The translations under genes were made by a program, and so were the position numbers. A stretch of 64,000 nucleotides of DNA, taken from positions 132,108,553-132,172,552 of the forward strand of contig NC_133898.1 of the NCBI RefSeq assembly GCF_964199755.1, in the 5' to 3' direction. Of this stretch, positions 1 to 14,500 are shown one piece after another. Within the stretch, counting starts at the first letter, position 1; each line of letters opens with the position of its first letter. The notes under the pieces are model-generated. The model was given only the letters and a program-made list of their open reading frames with translations, made no database searches and was not told the origin of the DNA. This DNA is from Larus michahellis (Eukaryota; Chordata; Aves; Charadriiformes; Laridae).

Positions 1-123
1 TCTCCTGAGCTATTGTGTGCGAAATTACGAGTGAGGGCAAGTTCCAACTCATGGAAGACTTTTCACTCTCTATTTAAATGGTCAAGGTTTGTTTGGTTAC
101 ATAGACAAGCTTATTACTAATGT

Positions 124-728
124 AGAATCATAGAACAGGTTGGGTGGGAAAGGACCTTTAAAAGCCATCCAGTGCCACCCCCTGCCCTGGGCAGGGACAC
201 CTCCCACCAGCCCAGGTTGCTCCAAGCCCCGGCCAACCTGGCCTTGAACCCCTCCAGGGATGGGGTAGCCACAGCTTCTCTGGGCAACCTGGGCCAGGGG
301 CTCACCCCCCTCACACCAAAGGATTTCTTCCCAATAGCTCATGCAAATCTCCCCTCTTTCCATGTAAAACCCTTCCCCCTCGTCCCGTGGCTCCCCTCCC
401 TGCTCCAGAGTCCCTCCCCAGCTTTCCTGGAGCCCCTTGAGGGACTGGCAGGGGCTGGAAGGTCTCCGCGGAGCCTTCTCTTCTCCAGGCTGAACCCCCC
501 CAGCTCTCTCAGCCTGTCCTCCCAGCAGAGGGGCTCCAGCCCTCCCAGCATCTCCGGGGCCTCCTCTGGCCCCGCTCCAACAGCTCCGTGTCTCTCCTGT
601 GCCGAGGCCCCAGCGCTGGAGGCAGCACTGCAGGGGGGTCTCCCCCGAGCGCAGCAGAGGGGCAGAATCCCCCCCTCGCCCTGCTGCCCACGCTGCTGGG
701 GATGCAGCCCAGGCTGCGGGGGGCGGGG
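124..728 (-). mobile_element. CR1 LINE 3' fragment, antisense
   Basis: It opens with agaatcatagaacaggttggg and continues through the reversed CR1 3' region (ttgctccaagcc, tccagggatggggtagccacagcttctctgggcaacctgggcc, tttcctggagccccttgaggga). It is GC-rich, and its long open frame on the plus strand is a by-product. It lies in an NRBP1 intron. Confidence 0.93.
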
Positions 729-3649
729 GTGGGCAGTTCTGTGTTTTATCTTATTACTTGTTCCAGCACATAGCTGTCTGGAAGAATCAGGTGTTGCATT
801 TCTTTTCCTTATACTTTGGTTGCTGTATGAATTGGATTGTATAGCCATGGTGATAATTGGTATCTTCCTTTCCTTGAGATTGTTATATTACACTAGTTAT
901 TTTCATTTTCTTTTTGAATTAACACCTAAGCATTTTACTACCACGAATATAATTGCAAAGGCCAGTGCTGTCAGTTTAATTCAGACATGAAGTAGGCTTG
1001 CTTCTTTATTTTGTTTGATTTTTTTTCCATTTCCCTTTGTGTTCTTTGACTTTGTTACACTCTAGATCAGCTTCAAATCTCTGAGACAGCTGCTTTTGTT
1101 TCCTCTTTCTCCTGGTAAATATGCTACTTTTTGTTTCACCACAGTTCAGCGCCAAGTGAAGGTCCTCTGCTCCGGCTGCTCTCCTCTGTAGGTGTATTGT
1201 CTCTGTTCTCAAGCCTTTGCCAAGCTGGTTGAACAGAGCTTTGATCTCTTTCTCTGGCCCGAACAAGTGGCCAGGGTAACTTTTTAACGTATTCATGCTA
1301 CACTTAATCAGATATATGACTTTTTGTAAGTGCCTGGCCTAATGTGCTGCCATTCCTAACCTCTTTTCTTCAATGTGCAGCTTCATTCTGTACTGATATT
1401 CTAATTATTATGGGTTTTTTTCCAATTTTTATACTTTTTTTTTTAATTGTAAATCATCGCTGTCACTTTTGGCTTAGGCTGTATTTTTAAACTGACAGAT
1501 CATGTGAACTACAGAACATCTCTCCAAAAGTCTGTGTGCTTTCAGTGATAGATATCCAGAAGTTTGAGAGCTTTGCAAAAAACATGCACTGGACAATTGG
1601 AATAACCTGCCTAAGGGAAATACATCTTCCAGACTTTTTTCCCTTAGAGCTAAGTTATGCCTTGAAGTAACAGCATTTAAATCTCTTGCCCCCACTCCCC
1701 TTTAATTACTTAAATTAACTTGAAATTCTTCTTGAGTTTCCTTACCTCTTGTGTATATGGACAAAGAGCTACATTAGTGTTTCTGCTATAGACTTTTTTG
1801 TGGTTGTGAAACTGCTTCCTTTGTCGTACGTCAGAGATTCACGCTAAACTGAGTTTAGTTAGCATCTTCCTTCATAGTTTAGCAGCTACCTTGTCTACGT
1901 GGGCTTTCTGGAAAAGAAACACTCCAGAGTAATACTTTATCTGTAGCAACACAGGGTATTTTATTTGAGACAGTCTTGTTTTGTCATTTCATCAGCATAG
2001 TTCATGGGCGGCTTGTTGTCTTTGGTCTGGGTCATAAAAGAGCACTGAAAATTAAACCAGTTTAAACAGTCAGTCTTAAATTACATGATAGAGGATGCAG
2101 GAAGCTGGGGCAAAGTGAGGAGAGGACCGTCGTCATCTCCATCCTGTGTGATGCCTGGGTCACCAGCGCTCTTTGGGGCAAGAACAGTATTTCTGCTGTC
2201 TCTTCAGGGCATGGCTGTACCAGGCTGCAGACCTTGCTGGTTGCTCTCCTTGTCCTTCAGGGGAGGAGGCATGGAGGGCAGCGTTTTCAACGGGCTGTTT
2301 CTGTTTCCTCCTGCTCAGTCAGGTTTTGCAGAAGGTGAAATTTATATTGCTGCAGCTACCTCTGATTTTGCTTCTGAACTGGGCTGTTAAGCTTGAAACC
2401 ATCCATCGTTCACCAATAGCTGTCTGGGGGCAACAGCCAGCCGCAGCCTTCGGGAAGGCACAGGACAAGCGCCAGAGCATGCTGTCATGAGGGTCTGGGA
2501 TTCCACTTTGCTGAGCGTGGAGAGGGATTTGGAACAGTGATTTGGCAAGCTGAACAAAGGATGAATTTGCTGCTACCCTTTCAGTTGTCTGTCTGCATTT
2601 TTCCCCTTTTACTCTTCTGCGCAAGCTGTTGAAACTCCCCTTGAACTGACAATTGCCATTGGTGATGTCAGATGGGTTTGGTGTTTGAGTCATATCTGTT
2701 GCGCTGGAATATTGCCTATGAGTCATGGAAATTATTTACGTTTGGTAAACTTCCCCAGAAATGGGAGAAGATATGATGAATCCACATCCACTGGCTGTAA
2801 GATTTTGAGTTATTGTCAGTATGTGAGGACTTAATTAATCCAGTAAAGCTAGAAGGTCTTTGAATAGGCAGCAAATACGCGGAAGGAATAGCATATGAGG
2901 GATGCATGGGCATTGGGTGTCGGTAGCCATGGCTTTTATCTTGTCCCCGCACTACTGGTGCGTACCTGCCTTTCTGTTGGCTGGGGGCTCGTTTAAACTT
3001 CTCTAAAGTCAAAGCCTTTTGGCATTCAGCTTTATTAATTGTACTAGGCGTTCTTATACTACTGTCATCCCTAAGCTATTTCTCATACTAAAATTTGAAG
3101 GAATAAATTTTATGTCTCCTTAATTATCTTCATTCTTTCAGCTTTCTTTAATGATGAAGCATGACAGGCCTGGCCTGCTACTTAGCTGTCAGTATCTCTG
3201 TGTGTGTGTATGTATATATCAAATCAAGTTCTTAGGATAGATATGATGAATGTCTCCTTAAATCAAATCTCAGGCCATTCACCCCTCAGTTCTGCAGGAG
3301 GTGAGAGGTGGGAAGGGAACAGGGTTGTTCATGCTAAGCTGCTTGTCTCTTGTGATTGTTTTCAACAGTTATTTTCTGTAACTCAGGCTGTCTTTGTGTA
3401 ATTATGGCCTATATGCTTTATTGCTGCCTGTGTCACCCCATTGCATTTGGTTTTGTCACAGTAATTTACTGCTCAGCTTACAGAGCAATCTGTTTCACTA
3501 GTTATGCTCTTCTTGTTTATCGCTCCAGTGTGTCGTCTGCAATTTCAGAATATTGAATGTCACCGGGCCTGTTAGGATTCCCTTGAAAGATCATGAAAAA
3601 GAATCCCAGCTCTATTGATTGTCTGTCAGTTGAAGTGTCAGCCTGATGA

Positions 3650-4080
3650 TGGAGTAGAGTAGAATAGTTGAGCTGTAAGGGACCTCCAGGAACCATCTGG
3701 TCCCACCGCCCGACCCCTTCACGGCTGACCCCATGCTAACGCACGTCATTAAGGGCATCGCCCAAATGCCTCTCCAGCTCTGCCCCGCTCGGGGCATCGA
3801 CCACCTCTCCAGAAGCCCGTGCCAGGGTCTGACCACCCTCTTGGTACAGAGATGCCTCGTCGTGTCCAGCCTGAGCCTCCCTGGGCGCAGCTTTGAGCCG
3901 TTCCCAGGCGCCCTGTCCCCGGGTGCCAGGAGAAGAGCTCGGCACCTCCCTCTCCACGTCCCTCCTCAGTGGGCTGCAGGGAGCCATGAGGTGGCCCCTC
4001 GGCCGCCTTCTCTCCAGAGGAGACCAGCCCTGAGCCCTCGGCCGCCCCCAGAGGACGGGCCTCCCAGCCCCTTGCCACTA
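3650..4080 (-). mobile_element. CR1 LINE 3' fragment, antisense, older or divergent
   Basis: It reads gtagaatagttgagctgtaagggacctccaggaaccatctggtcccacc and then a CR1 tail of a different subfamily, in reverse. CpG-rich and diverged. It lies in an NRBP1 intron. Confidence 0.75.
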
Positions 4081-5447
4081 GTTGTTTCCTATAGTGTAGT
4101 GTTTCATTCATTTAAGTTTCATGGATGGCAGAACATTTGGGTCAGTTCTCATTAGCATAACACTGTAGCTGAGATTGAGTAAATTTGATCATGTTAAAAG
4201 TGGCTGCCCGGGGGAAGGGATTTTTGAGGAAGCCCTTATATATGGTGAGAAGCTTCCAGCAAACGGATGCTGATTTGGTCCCTGGTGAGGGAAGAGAAGA
4301 TGAGACAATATGAGCAGGAAAAGCTGTGAAATGGGAATATAAATGGAAGATGAGTCTGGATTTGCTAGCCAAATGTCTGTGTTAACTTCTACTTCAAGAG
4401 GGGAATTGGATCAGCTGAAAGTGAAGTGACTCTGGGTATGTGGCCAGTTGATAGTGAATAGTAATGGTTGATGATTGACAATTAAAAGTTAAATTCTACC
4501 CTCTGTCTCCTCTAAGTACTTTGAGATAGGAACCCCTTTTTATCACTGTATATTGCCTGGTGCAGTAGGACTTTAACCATGACTGTAACGGTACAGGCCC
4601 GTGAAATAGCCTGTAAAAGGCATTACAGAACAGCAAAATGCTCAAGATGTTGGAGGAAGGAATCCAGGTACATCTTCGGATGCCACTACATATCTGAGGA
4701 AAAACAGGATTATGGTAAACTTGCTGCTGGGAGTGTTCATCTTGCATCTAAGCGAGTCTTGTAGCATTAGATACTTCCACAGCCCTAGCTATTCTCATGC
4801 CGGGCTTTAAACTCCGGCTTTGTCAGGTCCCCTCCCCTTCTAGCTTTCTTAGTGCTCACTGACGTCTTTAACACCTGGTGTGGATGTACTTGTGCTAGGT
4901 TAACTTCTGCATTTATTAACTAAAGAAATTATTGTGGCAGTTTCAATTGTGTAATCCATTCCTAAGTCTGTTCCCAAATTTCAGCTTTCACTTTGTTTCT
5001 CTCTGCTTGGATCAATTTCCCCTTGAGTTTTGTGTTTCATCACCTTCAGAAAATTCTTCCAGAAAGTTGTGTCTGAGTTCTTGAGACTCTTTGTGTCCCT
5101 TTCTTTGGGGTTGGAGTTGGTATTTTTTTGTGGTTAAACTAACTAATGATACCATAAAACATAAAAATCCCATGTATTGTTGCCAAAAGGCAGCTTTTAC
5201 TACAAAACATCCTTTGTGCAAAAGTTTTCCCTCAAATATGCCCAGGCCTTGCTGCTTACGTGGCCTACAGTGTCTTCGCGTTGGGGTATGTCCCATTCCT
5301 GAAACAAATGTGCACAATCCTGTCCTGGAATGCTCATTTAATTAAAAGTTAACGAACAAAGTTCCTAATACTCAAATGAAGGATGCATGGTAGTAATCTG
5401 GTCTTGCTGTTCTAGAACTCACTTCTGTCTCCATCCTTCCTGTACAG

Positions 5448-5570
5448 GTGAATCAGCGCAATGTCCCAGGGATCGATAGTGCCTACCTGGCCATGGATAC
5501 GGAGGAAGGTGTGGAAGTTGTTTGGAATGAGGTTCAGTTTTCCGAGCGGAAGAACTTCAAGCTTCAGGAA
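5448..5570 (+). CDS. NRBP1: NRBP1 exon (first coding exon in the window)
   Basis: 41 codons, [10 protein letters not shown]...FKLQE, fragment residues 1-41, phase 0 on both sides. The acceptor is tgtacag and the donor gtaagt. It holds the start of the kinase N-lobe, with Asn in VVWNEV where active kinases have the ATP-binding Lys. The upstream coding exon was searched for in 1-5447 and not seen. Confidence 0.97.
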
Positions 5571-8500
5571 GTAAGTTGATGTGTTTCCCGACAAGATGCA
5601 GGAAACATACAATGCGCGAGGGTGGGATTATAGATACTGGTGACCTTTTGTGTGGATTATTGGCTGGATTTGGAGTGCTGCGCTGCTCAAATGTAGCAAA
5701 TTCAGCTTAAACCTGGTCTGTGCAGAAAATGTGGTGGAGAGCTGCTGTTCTGCTATTTCCATGGTCTCTTGTGTTGATTTAGTCTTGGTGATCAGACCGT
5801 GCTCAGCTGAGGTGCAGTGTAGGATGAAATCAGATGCTGTTTGTTCTTCGCGTAGGAGCTTGAAGTGTACAGTGTTAAGGGGACCAAGACCCAAGAAGAA
5901 AGGAAGATGTGGGCTGATGTGGCCTTTGATGTAACATGTCTTTGTCTTTCTGATGTTAAGGAAAAAGTTAAAGCGGTGTTTGACAACTTAATTCAGCTGG
6001 AACATCTGAACATTGTGAAGTTTCACAAATACTGGGCCGATGTGAAGGAGAATAAGGCCAGGGTAAGTAAAGCTAAGTGTGGGGTTTTCTCACTGTATGT
6101 CCTGTAGGTACTTAGTGAAGCAGAGGGTAATGTCTTGTGCCTTGTGCTGCCCCTACAGGTGATCTTCATCACTGAATATATGTCTTCAGGGAGCTTGAAA
6201 CAGTTCCTGAAGAAGACAAAGAAAAACCACAAAACTATGAATGAAAAGGTAACTCTTCTGTGTATGCCTGTTTCCACTTAGTGCCATCAGCCCCTGCAAG
6301 CTCCTTCAGCAGAGGATCCTGATGAGAAGGCAACCTGGTGATAACATGTGGCTGCAATTCCTTTTTATTACTGTAAAGTAGTTTAGTTGCAGGTTCTCTT
6401 GGACAGCAGTTTTGTGCTCTTTGCTTTGTTTCCAGCAGTTCTGCAGCTTCATAAGTATGGTGTGACAGGCACATCCCTGTCCATGTGTGCACACAGGAAA
6501 GAGGGAAGGCGTCTGTGTATGAGAAGAGTTAGGAGGGGAGGTGTGTTTCTTGACCCATGCAAATACATAGAAACTAAACTGAGTGGGGGAGTACTGATCC
6601 TCTAAATTCTTACCCAGTACAGGTGTGTAGGAAGTAAAAGCTAAGGTAACACAGAATGGAGCGTGTATTCCTTCATATGAATGGGCTATGAATTGCAGAA
6701 CTATGGTTTAGTTCCTCTTCCTTGAATGATTTTTATCCTTTTTTCTCTCGTGTCTGTAGGCCTGGAAGCGATGGTGTACCCAGATCCTCTCTGCTCTCAG
6801 GTATGTGAGTTACTGATTTTGTGGTCTAGCCATCTGTTTAAGTGGAGCCTCTCTTGTGCTAGAATGTTAAGAGCTATAAACATACGTGCTGCCAAATGTT
6901 AGCAGACTTCATGGAATGGAGCCTAGAGAGCGCTTTCAGTCAACCAGCCTGATTTCTATCCCAGTCATGGTCAGCAGAGAGTCAACTGTGCTTCCTATAA
7001 CAATCCGAGTCTTCAGTTAGACAGTATGGAAGCTTCTAGAATAGACGCACATGTGCAATGTAGGTTTTAGATCCCAACAGCTCCGACTGATGTGATAGTG
7101 AGTGTGGGAGTTGAGCATCAGAGAGCTCTCCAGAGCATCCAGCTTTATAACCTGGATCTAACCACGGCCAAGAGGCTGTTGCAAAGAAGTCTCAAAGAAA
7201 TCAAATTCCACATGAGAGGAGTGAGGAAAATTGTCTTAGTCTTGGCAGGCTGTGGTCCTGTATCATGCAGTAGCTTCATGATTATTCTGGTGTGATATTG
7301 TTAGAAGTGTTTGTGGAGATGATGCAGGTCTTCTGAAGCCATCCGAGTATAACCCAGTTGAATAGAATGTGGGATTTTTTTGTTTTGATTTTAAAGACTC
7401 CTCTGCCTGAGCCAGAGTTGGTGTGTAGCTAGTAACAGCCTTGGAAAACAATAACCCAGATGTCAGAACAAGGCTCCTGCTCCATAATGAAAATTCTATT
7501 GCTGCTTGGCTAGATATAGCTGTTGATAAATAGTTGGGGTTCTAATAAGCTTTTGGGAGCTGACAGTCCTTATTTGTGCTGGCTGCTAACGTAAAACTAA
7601 GCAGAGTGAGGCACAAAACCAGGTAGCCTCAAATGTACCTGGGACCCTAGCACTGCCAAGCTTTATTTGTGCCAGCTGGAAAACTTGACCCGTCGTGTTT
7701 GTGCAGCACTGAGCGCCTTTTTGATGCCCTGTGAGCAGGGCCAGAATAAGGCTCTAATCTTTTTGGTATAAAATCAGAACCCTTTTAGCAGCAACCTAGC
7801 AGTATCGGGATTGATGAAATGGCTTCTTTACCCATGGTACCCTGGGTTTCCTGGGAACCGATCAGAGAAAGCTTTATTTTTATCTCATGTTCTGGAGGTT
7901 GTTTGTTAGAGACAATTGCTTAGTTTTCATGATTCTCTCCTAGCCTAGAGGTTGACGTACAGTCACTTAATTGTACCTCCCTGCTATTGTAAATCCCTGG
8001 CATGTGCCCATTGCCCTCCCGTTCTCTTCTGATGTTGGTTGGGACAGGGAAGGGATGAAGGGAGGGATTCCTGGCCTCAGCCTGACCAGTGCTCTATTCT
8101 GCATCTCTAGCTACCTCCACTCCTGTGATCCCCCCATCATCCACGGTAACCTGACCTGCGACACCATCTTCATTCAGCACAACGGACTGATCAAAATTGG
8201 GTCAGGTAAGACTTGTTGGAGGTGACCCTTGCCTATGAGACGAACTACTCCAACAGAAAAAGGCATCTAATCCTTTCAAAGTTATCTGGCATGATAATCA
8301 TGTACGTACACATGTTCCTCCACATCAGTTGTGCCAGCAATTGCTAGTAGAATTCAATTCTGGGTGGACCACCTTCATGTGCAGGAAGGACTGATACTGC
8401 ATACTGTTTCCCTTGTTACCCACTTCTCCAGTTTTTGATCTCAAAGGACTGACCCGAGAAATGGCACTGAAACTTCCTATGCACATTATCCTTGGATTCA

Positions 8501-11500
8501 TCTTCTCTGCAGTCTTTTTCACATTAATACACAGAGTTCTCTTCCCAGTGTTGTGAGGCTTTGGGAGCTCTCCAAAGAGCTGTGTCCGCTGAGGCCACAT
8601 GAGTGCTTCTTGTAGCAACCAACGCTTATAATCAAGGTTATAGACTCTGGCTGCAGCAAGCTGCTTGTCTTGGCATCCTCATCCAGCATCACTCACTTTG
8701 GCCTGGACTTCAGGGTGCTAGCTTGCCTTGGGCTTGTTTGGCAAAGACATGCCCCGTTCAGGCAGTCACCTGTGCTGAAATGTTTCATTTCGGAAGAAGG
8801 AAGTGATTTTTCTGGCAGTGCAGTGCATCCTTGCATACTCTGGGTTTTTCACCGTTGCTGTTCTTATGTCTCTAAAAATCTGTCTGCAGTCAGGGTGCAT
8901 TATATTGTACTTTGACGTACCATTTCACGTGACAGCTTTGCTATCTGTCATCCAACTTCTGCAAGTATCCTCAAACCTGGAGTGTGCGCTTGCCACCCTG
9001 TAGGCTTTTGTCTGGGTGAATTCCTGGTTTGATGTTGACAGTGCACAGGAAAGAATGCTCTGCTTTGCCTGTCATCTAAAAATAGCCTCTCTTCAAACTG
9101 CAGACCTCTGTGGCTTTTCTTCCCATCAAAGAACTCTTGTGTTGTCTCTTTGTTCCAGAATTGGGGTCTCTGTTCTCTGTAACAAAGCCTGTACCCAGGA
9201 AGGTGGGGTCATGGCAGAAGGAACGCTCAGTTCTCTACCTGCGTGAAAACTTGGTGACGTCTTGCTCTTCATACAGGCTGATGGAGTTCACTTCGTCATC
9301 TTTCCCTGACTTAGCTCAAGCGGGAGGAATTTCCAAGAGTTGTGTACATCTGATACCTGTATGCTGGCAAGTGGAACTGGCTTCCTGGCATTCAGTTCAG
9401 GCCACTTACGGGAAGTCTATTGTAGGCTCGAGTACATAAGAGATCCCTCTCTTTCTAGTTTAGTCTGAAGGTATTATACAGGTGCAGTCTTTCTGATTGG
9501 TAGCCAGCACTTTGTTTGTAAAAACAAACCACTTGACATTGGTATCTAGAGACACGGCTTTTTACCAGAGGAGGCTCGGCTGATCAGCAGACGCGATGTT
9601 CTCAAGAGCGTTCAGAGGCTGTCCAGAAGAAGGGCGGCTCTTTGAGCGTGGGTCACAAACAGTTGCCTCAAGGATTTACAGCTTTGCCTGCTCCCTCCAG
9701 TTCCACAGAGCTTTGTCAGGCATGGCAGGAGGGACGGAGGCGGTGAGACTGAAGGGCTCCTTGGAAGAGTACCAGGTGTCTGCCTGCTGTAACAAATGTA
9801 TCTTCAGTGAGAAGGGGATGCATGCTGGGAGCATGCTTAATTGCAGCTGCTCCCGAGCAAGCTTTCTTCTCCTCCACAGTTGTTACCCTTCTTTGCTCAC
9901 CTTGTGTTCAGTAGCAAAATAATTTATCTGGGAGATTCTGGTCCTTTCTTAGATATAAAAGGAAGTGAGCACGAGAGGACTTGTGGTCAGAAGAGGAATC
10001 CTCCAGATGTGAACGCTGTGGCTCCAGCGCAGGCTGGAATTAAATTTGCCCATGTTGCAGAATACATTCGTATTCTTGTGTCCACCCCACTGGGAACATC
10101 AGAACTACACCATTGGAACTGCTGGCTGCAGCAGAGCTGGAGATTCTCTCGTACTGCTGACACTGCAGTAGCCAGACAGGCTGTTTTCACTTCCAGGCCC
10201 TCGAGCAGCAGTCACTTTGGGGTCACCGACAATGTTAGCCCCATGTTTATTGCTTCATGTCCTTGTTTCTTACAGCTGGCTGGTATCTGAAACTTCCCCG
10301 TGTTTACTTAAAAGAAGTGGGGCAGTAATTCTCATGTATCTAAGGTGAACAGTGATTCAGTGCACTATGATCTGCACTTTGATACTGTCTCTGTCCCCGG
10401 CACCATTCCAGGCTGCGCTCCTGAAAGCTCCTCTTCCCTCTGATTTAAGCAAAACAGAATTCTTGCTGAATGTGGGGCAAAAATGTGGGGAAAGGAAGCT
10501 CCTAGTGTATTCTGCAGAACATCCTTCTGTCTGCGAGGTGAGGAAGTGCTAGAAGAGTCGTGCCCGTGACTTGTCGCGCTGGAAATGGCCGGTACTTGTG
10601 TGTTCCCATAACACCCGTGTTTAGGTGTGAGAGCAGCCCTTTGCCTGTCGTTCCTCACTGCTGCTTCAGGCAGAAGCACAAGCGCTAGCAGGACTGAACA
10701 CTGCTTTTCTTGTTCTACATGTAATTCTGGATCAGTCTCTCTTTTATTTTCTTTTTTTTCTAGAGCCACCTGTGCACTGCAGGAAGAAAATAAATTAATT
10801 TAGTAGCAGGGTATTGCTGTTACTATTGCACTGAGTTTTGGGAAGAGGGATGAAGTCTTTATATGCTGGGGGCTGTCTGCGGAAGAAAAAGGGTGTGGGA
10901 AAGAGGGAGGATTTCTCATGCTGCTTAAGTGCAAAAGCTGTCCATAATCCATTAATTTACTCACTTTATTTTTCAGTGCCATAAAGTGCAGGGCTAATAG
11001 ATTTAAGGAGGAAGAGTGTCAAATGAGTGGGGAGCTCTGGAGAACTTGTGATCAGAACAGGAAAGACACCGATAGTTCTTAAACTTGCCAGTGGTGATCC
11101 CAGAGACTGGAATGTTCCAGCTGTTTTCTGGAGTTGTGGTCAGGTGAAAACGTTCCTTGTGAGAGGCCCAAGCTGTTTTCTGTGTACCCTTCCCCAGGAT
11201 CCACGTGTGAATTTCTTGTCTAGCAAGTGGACCTGCGAAGGGAGCACGTTGCAGGGTGTTTTGCTGCGAGCGGTCGCAGGTACTCTGAGCACGAAGGAGA
11301 GCGGTGTGTTTAGACGGGATGGATGCTGCTGCCTCTTGAGCAGCATTGGGAGTTGTGTCTTGTAATTCTCATCGGGAGTGTAAGAACCAGTCACAGGTGG
11401 AAAGAGGTGATGGGTTTTGAATTAAAAATCCTTTTGGGCAGCTCTTGGAGTGCCCTAACAGAACTGAGGCCTCAAACTGTAGTGTCTTGTAATATCTTCT

Positions 11501-14500
11501 GGTGCCCCTGAGACATGGCCGCGTATCGGCATGTGCTGAGTGAGACTTCAGCAGAGCTAGGGGGAAGCTCAATGTTGTGCTAGCGCATTTCCAAACAGTG
11601 CCTCCAGGCACTCAGCTGATGCGTGTGTTTTCCTGTCTTCAATGTACTTGACCTCTAGGACTCGTTATGTATTTAATGGCAGTCTGTCCAGAGTCGTCTT
11701 CCAGTTCAAGGCCAAGGTGCCAGGAGACCGAGTCTTACTTGGTATTATCTCTGCTATTAAATTATGTGGCCGGGTGTGTAAGTGTGGGTTCTGCTGCCAA
11801 GATCCATGCCCAGGAGAAGCTGCTGGGACGTAGAGAAAGGTAGTTGTCTGCTGAAGGGGTGCTACGGGACTGTAGGGCGCTCGCAGACAGAAGAGAATTT
11901 CCAGCTGCGTAGCCTCAGCGTCAGCCGTGATTTTCTATTTGGTCAGAGGTGTCTTGTCTCCCTTGCCCAGCCTGGTTCTCAATTAGAAACGCTAATGTTC
12001 CTTATGTACATTTATTTTTAGAAGGTGACTGGAGGCAGGGCCAGATTCTCAGTCTTGTCCGTGTTTTGCCATGATTCTGACCTAGCTGTCTCTATCAGCG
12101 TTAAGTGCTTGCTATTTCATCAACTCATTGACTTCTATCTTGTTTTACTTCCCGCTTACGGGCTGCTCTGTTACCAACAGTCTTTCATAGGATATTTGCT
12201 AATGGTGAGCAAACTTCTCCGCTCCTGTGATGTGACTACCACTATATATGTAATGTACATTATTTGTGTGTGTATATATATATATTTATATATATATGTG
12301 TGTGTATATCTATATTTGTAACACACACAAACATACACACTCTAATTTATTTCTACCGTGTTCCCTTGCTATAAGGCTGGATGTAACACCGTTTGGCTCA
12401 GGTGCATCCTCCTGTGAGACCTTGTGTTCTGTGCTGGGATGCCGACTGTTCCCGGTGCTCTCAGCCTAAGCCTTACAGAGAGGGAGCACCGCCATTTGTG
12501 AAGTCTCCTGGTTGTTAGTTCTCCTCCTCTCCTTGTTCCTAGAGCGTGCTAGTCTGTGGACCCTTGTGCATGCCGGCTCCTGCATGTCAAGCCAAGCCGA
12601 TGCGTTGTTCCGAGCTCTTCCCGGCTGAACTTTCCACATACATTAGGCTCTGTCCTGCTGCTGCTCCGCTAGACTTGGCTGGGCACCAAACCTGGACTAG
12701 CCCTTGCTTTGTGCTTGGCTATCCAATTGCTTGCTTGTAGTTTTAACTCCTTAGATGTTTTGTTTCTAAGATGAATGTTTCAGTGAATGTGTCTGGCTCC
12801 CGATGGCCAGAGAGACGTCCCGCCCAAATGAGTCCCTGATTGTGAAGTAAGGTTTGCTATTTCTGTTCCCCCGGACAAAGCTCTGATTTGGGGGAAACTT
12901 GTGCAGATGAGGAGGGAGTTGGGGTGCCGGGGGCTGGAGAAGAATTTGAGTGCTGCAATTTGTAACTCTATTAAATAGAATGCCATGTTTATGTTTAAAA
13001 TAATTTTTTTTTTTTTTTTTTTTGCCATCAGGGTTGTTCTCGATGGTTAGAGATTGTTTCTGCTGTGTCAGGAACCTACCAACTGTCAGCTGGAGGTGGT
13101 GGGAAGGGGCTCCCTCTGTGTGCGGGAGGAGGACGTGGTGTGCTCTCCGCGTCGCCGGCGGAGCAGAGGCTCTCAAAAAGCTCAGTCTGGGATCTTGCGT
13201 AGCTGAGGGGGAAGCTAATGTCTTTGGGGCTTGCGGCGCTGGGAGGCCAGGTTTCCTTGGGGATGGCTGGTTTGCCGGAGCGCTGCGAGTCGGGCAGGCT
13301 GGGCTGCCTTTCGGGTGGCAGAGGTGAGGGGACATGCAGCAGGGTGGTGGTCCAGAACCAGCCCAGAGTGGGGACACGACTGAGTCTGGGCTCTGGCGGG
13401 GGCTCAGTCACGCTGACGGCAACAAGGCGGAAGACCAACAAGCCATTTTTCAGGAATCAAGTTGCCGCTGCGAGCAGAACAAAAGGCCTTTGTTCTGCCA
13501 AGGCAAGAAAAGGGCTGCAGACAGTGGTCTTCAGGCTGGAGAAGATGCTGCGGTACCTCTCTTGTGCTGAAACAGCATCAGTGGCCTTGAAATACTGAGC
13601 TTCCTTGGCTGGTTTCACAGAATCACAGACTGGCAGGGTTGGCAGGGACCCCTGGAGATCATCTAGTCCAACCCCTGCCAGAGCAGGGTCACCCATAGCA
13701 GTTTCCTGAGAACTTGTTTTAACAGTACTGTCATGTCACTATGTACTGTTCATATGAGAGCTGGGAATTGTTTAATCCTTAGATCTTGAACTGTGATTTG
13801 GGTTTGAAAACACTAAATGTAGGATATAAAGCTCCTGTTTTGCTTGAGCGTTGAGCTAATAAGGTTGTGAGTGACATGCTTTCGTAACTAATCTTATTTT
13901 AGTCATTACTTCACTCTCTTGGATTTTGTTACCTGATGCTTAAAGAGTTGTCATGCTGCTATTAACAGACACCTGAGGCACTTAATAGGTGATGTGGAAA
14001 TAAAATAGGGGTTACTAGGATATTTTGGATCTGTTTTTTTTTTTTTTTAACTGAGGCAAGTGTGGTTTAGAGAAAAAATAATAGACAGTTGAAATCAGCG
14101 AACATGGACAAATCTATTATAAAAATGGAAAACTTTTTCACCCGTGTTGGCATTCGTTTAGGAAGATATAACATGAGTTGATGTAGTTTACCTTCTCGCC
14201 ATACAGTTTTGTGTGCAGAGCCAAGCATGTCCCCTGCCAAGCCAAACACTTTCAGTTGCTTAGAAACTCGGCGAAACTGAGGCAGACTTTCACAAGCAGA
14301 GGAAGAAGCTTGTCTCTGACTACAGGTGCTGCTGGGAATGAGATGTGGCTTGAGAGGAACTTTTTTTGACCAGAATGCTTCAGAAAGTCCAAAGTGGTAT
14401 GCAGGTTACTTTTTTTTTTTTTTGTCTCGCCTTGGTCTGTGTTCGAGTCCCTGAGACTCCCAGTAGTGTAAAAGCCTGTCATAAAGTGAAGATTCTTCGT

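Larger units (their letters stand above)
1..5447 (+). other. Upstream NRBP1 intron (partial)
   Basis: Besides the two antisense CR1 copies, I see no exon, RNA gene or other repeat of note. The NRBP1 N-terminal coding exon (acidic, Ser-rich in mammals) was searched for and not found, so it lies upstream of the window. Confidence 0.7.

Noticed and set aside
172-990. 272-codon open frame on the plus strand
   Set aside because: It lies mostly on the antisense strand of a CR1 3' fragment, whose GC-rich composition keeps frames open. There is no match to a known protein.
1-5447. NRBP1 N-terminal coding exon
   Set aside because: No acidic Ser-rich frame ending near a donor in the right phase was found; it must lie upstream.
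12766-13441. Open frames of 203 and 121 codons on the minus strand in the GC-rich intron block
   Set aside because: They are low-complexity, Pro/Ser-rich, have no recognisable domain and run through a poly(T) tract. Kept only as a composition anomaly.
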